From NCBI GenBank assembly GCA_037447655.1, contig JBBHKE010000856.1, forward strand, positions 10,813-74,812: 64,000 bases of DNA. Reading direction: 5' to 3'. Positions within the stretch are counted from its first letter, which is position 1. Every line of letters begins with the position of its first letter. Positions 55,291 through 64,000 of the stretch are shown here, in pieces. A model generated the notes under the pieces. It did not search any database. It was given only the letters and a program-made list of their open reading frames with translations, and was not told the DNA's origin. The DNA comes from Zygnema cylindricum (lineage: Eukaryota; Streptophyta; Zygnematophyceae; Zygnematales; Zygnemataceae). The position numbers and the translations under genes are program-made.

Positions 55291-56526
55291 CCTTCTAATT
55301 CTTAATCGTCATGCATGTTGAATCCGATTCGAGAAGCTGTGGCGAATTGTAATCGCGACACTGATTGTATAGTGCACAGTGTCGCATCATGGAATATGTC
55401 ACCATGAGGTTTATGGCATAGATGTCCCGTGCGCATATGACGCACGGTATAAACTACTGTAACGAATACTGCGTACGGTACCCATCAAACGATGATGAAA
55501 AGTAAATATAATGCGTACCTTACTTTGTACCCGTACAATATTTTTATTCTTACGTACAGTGTCCGTCTATATTTGTACATTTTAGGGTTATTTTAGGGGA
55601 TTTTTTAGGGATTCCAAGGTATATTGCCGTACGTTCTTTTACATTTCAGTACGGCTGCCGTAGACATTCCGTTTTATTAGGTTTTTTAGGGTACACTTTC
55701 ATACAATCTCGTACATTTCTGTTAAATTTCCGTACTTTTTAAGATTTTCAAGGATTTTCTAAGATTACGATTTCCGTACGTTTTTTTACATGGTACATCG
55801 AAATTTACACGAATTTTACGAAAAAGTATGAAATTGACCAATACTACGTAGTTTTCGTAAAAAAGTTGAAATCCGTACGAATTGGACATCAACCGTTTAT
55901 GTCATTGTCATTACTGAACAGTGGTTCTTGTTCATCCATGATTGACGTGGCTTCGTTTAAACCGTTCAAACGACAAGATAATAGGAACTTCTGTAGTGTG
56001 ATAGACGTGGTTTCGATCCGGGAGGCAAAATTGTGGCACCGATTTAGTGTCATTTGCGTGGTTCACACTTGGAAAAATGGGAAAACGATGTCATAAATTT
56101 TGGGATCCGTACGCCAAATTTCATAAAATGACAAAAAACGCGGCAGTGACGGTTGGGACGGTCGGTTTCGACCTTTTTGGAGCGTAGCGGCAGAAAAAAA
56201 ATGCAGTTTTAAGCGTCAAAACTTGACAGCTGCGAATACCGAACAGCAACTGCCGTCCGCCATCGGACATCATGTTCGGAATGCACTTTTTCGTTTTTGA
56301 AGAATTACGAAACGAAGCGCACGGACGTAAACCGTACAAGATATTTTTACCTCGCAAACTTATGAACAAACTAGACGACCAATCAAGTAAGAGAACATGT
56401 AATGTAAAAAAAAAAAAAAATACCGATGGAAAAAAAATAATAATACAAACTAATAAATGTTCTAAACTTCTAATACTAATAACCGTGTTAATACTAATTA
56501 AACACTATTAATAACTGTACTAACAC
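55291..56526. other. No gene recognised; one arm of a distant inverted repeat
   Basis: GTAC-rich AT-rich DNA. 56053-56090 (GCGTGGTTCACACTTGG ... GGGAAAACG) is the near-complement of 60704-60742. ORFs at 55866-56096 and 56272-56511 have no motif; the second ends in an A run and is unlikely to be real. Confidence 0.4.
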
Positions 56527-56593
56527 TACACCGTCGATCGTATTTAGCGTGTAGAAATTATTAAAGTGTAGAATAACTTAGTGTCATGTACAC

Positions 56594-56814
56594 TACACCG
56601 CCAATCGTTATTAGCGTGTAAGTTTTTTTAGCGTATACGAATAATTAGCGTGGTTTACGCTAATTGGGAATTTGGAAATTTTCGAAGAAATCGTCTATTC
56701 TAATTAGGAATTAGGGTTTTTTTTAAATAGTGTGAATAATTCTATTTGAGAATAAAATAAAATAAAAGCGGGACAGAATTAGCGTACACAACGCTAATAA
56801 CGATTGGCGGTGTA
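56594..56814. mobile_element. TA-flanked MITE beta
   Basis: 221 bp. TACACCGCCAATCGTTATTAG start, complementary end AATAACGATTGGCGGTGTA. Shares its last TA (56813-56814) with gamma. Confidence 0.65.
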
Positions 56815-57015
56815 CACCGCGAATCGTTATTAGCGTTGAGAAATTATTAGTGTAAAGAAAAAATCAGCGTCATTCATTCTAATTTAGTGCCAGGAGACGT
56901 GGCAGATTATGCTCCACGTCCTTAAATAGTGTAGTTTATTCTATTTAAGGTATTAATGTCAAAATTTTGAGGTGCCGATATAGAGTTCATAACGCTAATA
57001 ACGATTCGCGGTGTA
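56813..57015. mobile_element. TA-flanked MITE gamma
   Basis: 203 bp. TACACCGCGAATCGTTATTAG start, complementary end AATAACGATTCGCGGTGTA. Directly abuts beta, sharing one TA. Confidence 0.65.
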
Positions 57016-57611
57016 GTTTTGACTTAGAAAAATTTCGAAAAAAAAGCACTAATTTTTCAACGAACGCCAATATGGGTACAGCTGATTTGTCGAGAGGATA
57101 TTCACAGTAAAATAGGTAAAAGCATAAACTCTGAAAATTCGTACACTGTCGCATACTTTCACTCTAATTAATTCCTAACTCTAATTTCGGTTTTTTAGGG
57201 TGTAGGCAATACGCGACAAATAAATGTACACTAAAACAGGTACAAGTACGCAATCTTTTATATCGTACACCGAATCGTGATTGTATCCTATTTAGGATTA
57301 ACTCCCATTTGGGTATATTTTTGGCAAACGCGTTTTTACTTTAATTCACAGGGCAATTTTCCGCGTGATAGCAAATATTTTATTAAAATATCCGTACTTG
57401 TATAATGAAAAAGTACATTTTTATACGCACCGACACCTTCCGTATTCCACACTAATAAAAAATACATAAATTAAAATGGTGTACACTAATTGTTCTTCTC
57501 GAAATTAGCGTACAATAAAAATTTGTATCATTTAACCTATTTTAAGTAAAACCCTCAAAACTTAGGGGCGTCGAATGAGTGTTCAACACGCTAAACACGA
57601 TCGACGGTGTA

Positions 57612-59465
57612 ATTATACAGATTAATAATTGAACCATTACTGGTTATACAAATTACTAACTATAAAACACTAAATATACATACTAAAACTTGTACTAACA
57701 CTTATTATACAAAATTATAACTGTACTAATACTAATTTTATAAATAATAATTGTACCAAAACTAATGATACAAACTCATAAGTGTACTCACATACTAATA
57801 ACTTTACTAATACTGATTATACGTACTAATAGCTAGACTAATACAGATAATACACGAATAATTAGTATGAATATGTAGTATAAGTACAATTAGCGGTCTG
57901 TATGATTATTTATTAAAACAATTGTTAGTTTTTATATTTGGTATTAATATAGTGCTTAACCTGCATATCTAGTAGTAATAAAGTGCTTAACTTATATATT
58001 AAGTATTAAAATCCTTTGTATTCTGCAAAATTAGGATTATTATTAGGATTAGTGCGTTTATTAGTAATGTATAATTAGTATTAGGATAGTTATTAGTAAT
58101 GCATAATTAGTAATAATACTTGTATTAGTAAGTATAGTCAGTATCATTATAGTTATAAGTATTCATAATAAGTATTAGTACAACTAATAGTCTGTATACT
58201 TAATATGAGTCCAGTTATGAGTTTGTATAATCAGTGATGGTACACTTATTAGTTGGTGTAGTTAGGATTCGTAGAGTTATTAGTCTGTATAGTTAGTGTT
58301 AGTATAATTATTAGTAATGTTTAATTAGTTTTAGGACATTTAATGTATCCTAGCTATGAGCACTTATACTAATTAAATAATAATTGTACTACCACTAATT
58401 ATACAAACTAATAACTGCAAAAATACTTAGTATAAAAAATGTACTTATACCAATTGCATGAACTCATAATGTGCTAATACTAATTATAGAGACAAATAAC
58501 TGTGTTGATAAATTAATTGTATATACTAATAACCATGCTAACATAATTATACATACTAAAAACTGTACTGGTACGAATTGTACATACTAATAACTATAGT
58601 ATTACTAATTATACAGACTAATAAGTACTAATGATACAGACGAATAGTAGGACTAATACCAAGTATACATTACTTGAAACTGCTCATTTTATATTACTAA
58701 CCATTGTACCAACACTAATTCTACATTACTAATAACTGCACTAACACTAATTACACAAAGTAATAACTGTATTAGCACCAATTACAAAGACTAGTAACAG
58801 TACCTATACTAATTATTTATACAAATAAGCATACCAGTACAGGTTATACGTAATAGTAACTGTGCTAATACTAATTATACAGACTAATAATTGTACAAAT
58901 ACTGATTACACTAACTCATTACTGTACTAATATATATTCTACATATTAATAACTGTACTTATACTATTTATACTAATTATAGAGACAAAAACCGAGTTAA
59001 TACTAATTATGCGGACGAATAATTGTAGAAGTAATTATTTTATAACGATTGTCCTAATACTAATTATACATAACTAAAAATTGTCGCTATACTAATTATG
59101 CAGTATTAGAAGTGCGCTAATACTAATTATATAGACTAATAACTGTGTTCACGCTAATTACAAAAACTAAAATTTGTTAAGACTAATTATACAAACTAAT
59201 AACTGTTCTAATACTAATTACACAAACACTAATTGTTTAGAGTTATAATTGTCTTAATACCGATTATACAGATTAATAATAATACTAATACTCATTATAC
59301 ATTACTAATAATTTTAGTAACTAAAATTATAGAGACAAATTGTACTAATACCAATAAAACAGACTAAAAACTGTACCAATACTAATTATACACACTTATA
59401 ACTGTTCCAATACTAATTTTACAATAACGTTCTTAATACTTATTTTATACTAAAAACTGAACTGA
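57612..59465. repeat. Degenerate minisatellite, ~31-bp unit, with orientation switches
   Basis: Loose repeats of ACTAATTATACAGACTAATA followed by ACTGTACTAAT. Forward orientation at about 57612-57890, reverse (ATTAGTATNNNTATTAGT) at about 57890-58370, forward again to 59460. Extremely AT-rich, no coding potential. Confidence 0.6.
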
Positions 59466-59652
59466 AACTAAGTTTTTTTTTTCGGGCGCCCGTGGTTTTT
59501 TTTTTGGGCTTGTTACAAGTTACTCCGGGTTTATTTGCGGTCTGTACAAACGCTTGCGTGGCAGTACAATTTGTTTTGGAAGGCGTCGTACATATCATGC
59601 CCGCAAAGCGTTTCCTTTTTCGTACGGGCAAGTGGCTCGCATCACGACACGC
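59466..59652. other. Short unassigned segment
   Basis: Two T runs flank CGGGCGCCCG near 59483, then GC-richer DNA with overlapping 60-80 codon ORFs on both strands and no motif. Confidence 0.3.
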
Positions 59653-60145
59653 TACACCGCGAATCGCTATTAGCGTACATGACGCTAATTGGGGTACCCC
59701 TTTTTTTGGGGCAAATTCTCAAATAGAATAAAGTACGCTAAATGTTTTTGCACGTTATTTGAGGTACCCCGCTCAATGCGGTTCATAACTGTAATTTAGT
59801 TCCTTTTTAAATAGTGTGGTGTACGGACTGCCAGATCTGTACTATTTCGTACATTTTTAATTTTAGAAGTACAGAAAATATAATAATATATAATTGCGTA
59901 AATATTTTCCGGCATACGCAGATGTCAAAAAAACGCGACGGCGTACGATTTGAACAGTTTCGTACATTTACATGTTTTAGTGTGGACATATTATGTGCTG
60001 AAAATTTTTACAAAGCAGTTTACAAATTAGAGTACATGATAAATTAGTATCATGGTGTACCCGAAAAAACACAATTTACCGTAAAGTACGCTAATTGTTT
60101 CATTACGCTATCTATTTCATTACGCTAATAGCGATTCACGGTGTA
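59653..60145 (+). mobile_element. 493-bp TA-flanked MITE, copy a
   Basis: TACACCGCGAATCGCTATTAG start, AATAGCGATTCACGGTGTA end. Nearly identical to copy b (inverted) and copy c. The ~60-codon frames seen in all copies are shared because the copies are alike; no motif. Confidence 0.82.
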
Positions 60146-60636
60146 CACCGTGAATCGCTATTAGCGTAATGAAATAGATAGCGTAATGAAACAATTAGCG
60201 TACTTTACGGTAAATTGTGTTTTTTCGGGTACACCATGATACTAATTTATCATGTACTCTAATTTGTAAACTGCTTTGTAAAAATTTTCAGCACATAATA
60301 TGTCCACACTAAAACATGAATATGTACGAAACTGTTCAAATCGTACGCCGTCGCGTTTTTTTGACATCTGCGTATGCCGGAAAATATTTACGCAATTATA
60401 TATTATTATATTTTATGTACTTTTAAACTTAAAAATGTACGAAATAGTACAGATCTGGCTGTCCGTACACCACACTATTTAAAAGGGAACTAAATTACAG
60501 TTATGAACCGCATTGAGCGGGGTACCTCAAATAACGTGCAAAAACATTTAGCGTACTTTATTCTATTTGAGAATTTGCCCCAAAAAAAGGGGTACCCCAA
60601 TTAGCGTCATGTACGCTAATAGCGATTCGCGGTGTA
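60144..60636 (-). mobile_element. 493-bp TA-flanked MITE, copy b (inverted, abutting a)
   Basis: Reverse complement of copy a apart from a handful of bases, sharing the TA at 60144-60145. Together a and b form a 984-bp palindrome centred on GTGTACAC. Confidence 0.82.
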
Positions 60637-61012
60637 GTTGACGTAGGCTAGCGTCACGTGCCAGTTCACGGTGGACAAAAAAAAGTACCGTTTTCATATC
60701 ATACCGTTTTCCCATTTTTCAAGTGTGAACCACGCAATTGACTCTGTTAAACGGAAGGTGTACTCTACATTGCCGTACTGTTAGTTACTGTACTTACCTA
60801 AGATTCTGCCGAGTTTCATGTATGCCGTACATAACGTCGCTCAATCGGCTCGTGCGATCCCGGAGATCTGGAGATTCAGGTCCGTCATGTCCACTCCTTT
60901 GGTCGGAAAGTAATCGGGGTCGAGCGGAGGTCGATGGGTGCGATAATAGTCGTGCGCAAAACTCCGGAAACAAGTTTTATATGTTGTTGTCGTAGTTTTA
61001 TTGGCCGTGTAG
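60637..61012. other. No gene recognised; second arm of the distant inverted repeat
   Basis: 60704-60742 is the near-complement of 56053-56090. The 85-codon plus frame at 60738-60995 (SRRSGDSGPSCPLLWSESN) shows no known motif. Confidence 0.35.
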
Positions 61013-62005
61013 TACACCGCGAATCGTAATTAGAGTAATGAAAAAATTAGAGTACAAAAACTAAAAAAACAATTAGAGTAATTAACGCTAATTTATGTGA
61101 TAGAGCTGTTTCAACTATGAAGTTTACTCTAATTTATTCAAGTACTCTAATTTGGCACGCTAATATCCTCTACTGTAAATAAGGTATTCGTACAAAATTT
61201 GGCAAAACGTACATTTTATAGTCACTATGACGTTTGCACTACGCGGTTTGTTAAAACGCAGCTACACCGTGAATCGCTATTAGCGTACATGACGCTAATT
61301 GGGGTACCCCTTTTTTTGGGGCAAATTCTCAAATAGAATAAAGTACGCTAAAAGTTTTTGCACGTTATTTGAGGTACCCCGCTCAATGCGGTTCATAACT
61401 GTAATTTAGTTCCCTTTTAAATAGTGTGGTGTACGGACTGCCAGATCTGTACTATTTCGTACATTTTTAAGTTAAAAAGTACAGAAAATATAATAATATA
61501 TAATTGCGTAAATATTTTCCGGCATACGCAGATGTCAAAAAAACGCGAAGGCGTACGATTTGAACAGTTTCGTACATATACATGTTTTAGTATGGACATA
61601 TTATGTGTTGAAAATTTTTACAAAGCAGTTTACAAATTAGAGTACATGATAAATTAGAATCATGGTGTACCCGAAAAAACACAATTTACCGTAAAGTACG
61701 CTAATTGTTTCATTACGCTATCTATTTCATTACGCTAATAGCGATTCACGGTGTACATGATAAGGGCCCGTATTAAATCATTATTTGTACTTTTTTACTT
61801 AATAAAGTACAATTTTGCACGGTTGGAGGTAGTCCGTATTCCACACTATTTAAAACCAACCTATATTAGAATTAAAAGCGCTAATTAAACTTTACCTTAA
61901 ATAGAATAATGAAAAAATTAGAATCATTTACTCTATTTCATGTGATAGAGTCGAAATTTCGAGCGACCGAATTAGAGTAATCTACTCTAATTACGATTCG
62001 CGGTG
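61013..62005. mobile_element. TA-flanked MITE delta, host of copy c
   Basis: TACACCGCGAATCGTAATTAG start and CTAATTACGATTCGCGGTGTA end. About 500 bp once the nested copy c is removed. It has the same terminal heptamer as the 493-bp family but a different body rich in TAGAGTA/TACTCTA. Confidence 0.65.
61263..61755 (+). mobile_element. 493-bp TA-flanked MITE, copy c (nested in delta)
   Basis: Same length, ends and body as copies a and b (TACACCGTGAATCGC ... GCGATTCACGGTGTA), differing at scattered positions. TA at both ends. Confidence 0.82.
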
Positions 62006-62132
62006 TACTGTACAGTAGTCAATCCTTTTCACGAAAGGGACGACAAAACGTTTTTCCTATTGGTGTTTGAATGGATGAGTTCCAATCTTAAAAATGTCGG
62101 TGACAAAAAGCTCAATTTTTTGCTAATCGAAG

Positions 62133-63046
62133 ATAACCATTGAACTGAAAATATGTCCGACAGGGGTGGATCTTACCGTAGAATGGCCTAAATGGCTAAA
62201 TCATAGTTCAAAAGTAGGTGAAAGTAGGCCCATACAATATGCCTATTGTATGCAAAACATACAATATGACCTTAAGACCCATATTGTATTCGGACCAATT
62301 CGGACCAATTAAAAAATTCGGACCAAAAATTGGACCAATTAAAACATTCGGACCAAATTTTTTTATTTACACCGTCAGATTCGGATGATCGGACGGTCGC
62401 TGATCAAAGTAGCGATCTAAGAAGATCACATGAAAAGCCTATAACACAACTTATGATAAAGGCGCCGACCAAAGGCCTACCATAAAAACGCCTACTTTTG
62501 AACTATGGGCTAAATCCCTACATTTCTGTTAAATCAGGAATTACTCCGTACGAAAGCTTCGTATGTGGATGGCCAGATTTAGGGGAAAAGATCTTTGCAG
62601 ATATTCAGGAATTATTTGTTTTTTAGTTGGTAACGATGGGAGTCATCCTTCTGTTTGCAGTTGAGCGTCCACAATTTGTCGTGACGAAAATCGTGCAGTA
62701 CGGACGTATCCATCCTAAAAACAGCAATGTACGAATCCTTGTCCTCTTTGTCATGCCCTTCGCTCTCCTGATTGGCCAATTTCTAGAGCTCTGTATATTT
62801 CTGTCATTTACGGGGCAGATTCACCTGGAGGAACGGGCGCAAATCGATGGACACGGCGGTGTAGATTTTCGCGATTTTCAAGGCGCTTCAAGAATCACGC
62901 GATATCTGAACGTACCATTCATTGGCGACAGCACATGGCTTCGCCTGGACGTTAGGATTGGTGCAAATCCACAAAATCGTGGTGAGGACGAATGGAAAAC
63001 TAGTCCGCATGTGCTGACAGGGCTGGTAAAACCACGTGTAATATAA
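62133..63046 (+). pseudogene. Unrecognised protein-coding fragment split by a MITE
   Basis: If the MITE and one TSD copy are removed, one frame is open for about 200 codons with a single TAG (62624-62626). The left piece (62133-62201, ITIELKICPTGVDL...) follows TTGCTAATCGAAG, a possible 3' splice site. The next piece is 62516-62623 (SGITPYESFVCGWPDLGEK). The largest is 62627-63046, 140 codons ending LTGLVKPRVI then TAA, with one hydrophobic stretch (LVLFVMPFALLIGQFLELCIF) that could be a membrane helix. The TAG could instead belong to an acceptor (GTTTTTTAG). The segment is GC-richer than its flanks. I recognise no family; a decayed host gene or a piece of an unknown element are both possible. 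Confidence 0.4.
62202..62507. mobile_element. hAT-like MITE, copy 2
   Basis: 306 bp. Ends CATAGTTCAAAAGTAGG and the complement CTACTTTTGAACTATG. Perfect 8-bp duplication GGCTAAAT at 62194-62201 and 62508-62515. Internal CGGACCAATT repeats near 62293-62350 distinguish it from the other copies. Confidence 0.85.
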
Positions 63047-63551
63047 AGATTTTTCTCCCTTGAACACTCGGCCAATAGGAGGCCATCTCTAGTGCTGCTG
63101 ACTAGGGTCTATGTCACTAATTGCCAGCGCGAATCTTATCCAGGAAGATAGATTCGGTTTCTGGCGTTTGTCGTCAGGCAGCTGAATAGGAGTCTTGGAC
63201 CATTGCATGTACGGAACAAGCTGGAACTACAAACGTGCGTGCAATGCTGACGTCGTCAAGGCAATTTTAGTCCCCGTAATGGACAAAAAGAAAAATAAAA
63301 ACACAAAACTTACTATTCAGCCGAATTCATCTGAAATTTTCAAGGTTGAAAATTAACACGTGTAATTCTGTTTCAAGGTCGGCTCTAAAGGAACCAATAC
63401 GGTTATAAATCATACTATTTAGTATTCTTCAGCAGAAAACGACAGAAGACTGCATGCTTTCAATCTTGAAAATACGCATTTGACCAATTGTGCAAGTTTT
63501 TCGCCTTTTAATAGTGTGAAGCGCAAAACTTGTAAAAACATCAATTTGCAG
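63047..63551. other. No gene recognised
   Basis: After the TAA at 63044-63046. Could hold a 3' untranslated region; nothing diagnostic. Confidence 0.3.
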
Positions 63552-64000
63552 CATAGTTCAAAAGTAGGTGAAAGTACACCCATACAATATGCCTATTGTA
63601 CGCAAAAAAAATACAATATACCCTTAAGACCCATATTGTATTGGCCGCAAAATGAAATAAAATAGTAACAGGGTTGAGTTGCACATGGATCGATAGAGAA
63701 TTAAACGTCATGTCTAAATTTGGAAAAAAAAACGGACAAAAAAATCTTTTTCTGTGATTTTTGAACGAATTTTTATTTAAACCGTCAGATTCGGACGATC
63801 GGACGGTCGCTGATAAAAGTAGCGATCTAAGAAGACCACATGAAAAGCTTATAACACAACTTACGATAGGACTATCGTCAGATTTGGACGATCGGACGGT
63901 TGCTGATCAAAGTAGTGACTTAAGACGATCACATGAAAAGCCCATAACGCAACTTAAGATGAAGGCGCCGACAAAAGACCTACAATAGAAACGCCTACTT
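63552..64000. mobile_element. hAT-like MITE, copy 3, running off the window
   Basis: Starts CATAGTTCAAAAGTAGG at 63552 with ATTTGCAG before it. The end (AACGCCTACTT at 63990-64000) is cut by the window edge. It contains a ~110-bp internal duplication around GACGATCGGACGGT (about 63783-63955) not seen in copies 1 and 2. Confidence 0.75.

Larger units (their letters stand above)
56527..57611. mobile_element. TA-flanked MITE alpha, host of two others
   Basis: Starts TACACCGTCGATCG and ends CGATCGACGGTGTA, complementary. Elements beta and gamma lie inside. The ends follow the TACACCG...CGGTGTA pattern of the family at 59653-62005. TA on both ends suggests a Tc1/mariner-type duplication. Confidence 0.55.

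Noticed and set aside
57612-59465. Regularly spaced short repeats resembling an array
   Set aside because: Units are degenerate, AT-rich, have no unique spacers of constant length and switch orientation; this is a minisatellite, not a CRISPR array.
59814-61657. Conserved 60-77 codon ORFs repeated three times
   Set aside because: They recur because the 493-bp MITE copies are nearly identical; both strands are open and no motif is seen.

Overview
The window looks like nuclear, repeat-dominated DNA from a land plant or streptophyte alga. Three observations support this. Several Ty1/copia elements carry plant-type integrase, RT and RNase H. Their primer-binding site pairs with the anticodon arm of an initiator tRNA-Met, and its 15-base core fits the plant form of that tRNA as I remember it. 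The LTRs carry CACGTG-type motifs. No bacterial operons, rRNA genes, CRISPR arrays or intact host genes are visible. Species assignment is not possible from sequence alone.

Layout. 1-5.5 kb: three long-armed fold-back elements, one holding a TTA-flanked Harbinger-like MITE, then a separate ~0.7 kb hairpin. 5.7-12.7 kb: copia element A (minus strand), complete with both LTRs but full of stops. 12.95-17.1 kb: decayed copia element B (plus). 17.9-29.9 kb: remains of a Ty3/gypsy-like element (minus) bounded by two similar LTR-like repeats. It keeps Gag with two zinc knuckles, an aspartic protease and the N-terminal half of a C5-cytosine DNA methyltransferase, and is broken up by a solo LTR, a MITE and truncated copia element C. 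30-34.3 kb: tandem repeats and LTR fragments. 34.356-52.805 kb: a nest, copia D (plus) containing E (minus) containing F (plus) containing solo LTR G. The outermost and innermost levels have perfect 5-bp target duplications. 53-64 kb: MITE-rich, AT-rich DNA with a Harbinger-like MITE, hAT-like MITEs with 8-bp duplications, a family of TA-flanked 493-bp MITEs (one pair forming a near-perfect 984-bp palindrome), a ~31-bp minisatellite, and a possible unrecognised host exon split by a MITE.

How it fits together. The copia families share one plan: an LTR whose last 20 bp contain an ATG in frame with gag, a half-tRNA primer site at the LTR edge that also codes for the start of Gag, then a single gag-PR-IN-RT-RNase H frame. 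Element F is the youngest-looking full copy, with one frameshift and three stops besides the solo LTR. The most notable items are the methyltransferase fragment in a retroelement, the primer-site/gag overlap, and antisense tRNA-like boxes kept in LTRs of different families. All copy matching was done by eye; percent identities and homology searches were not run.
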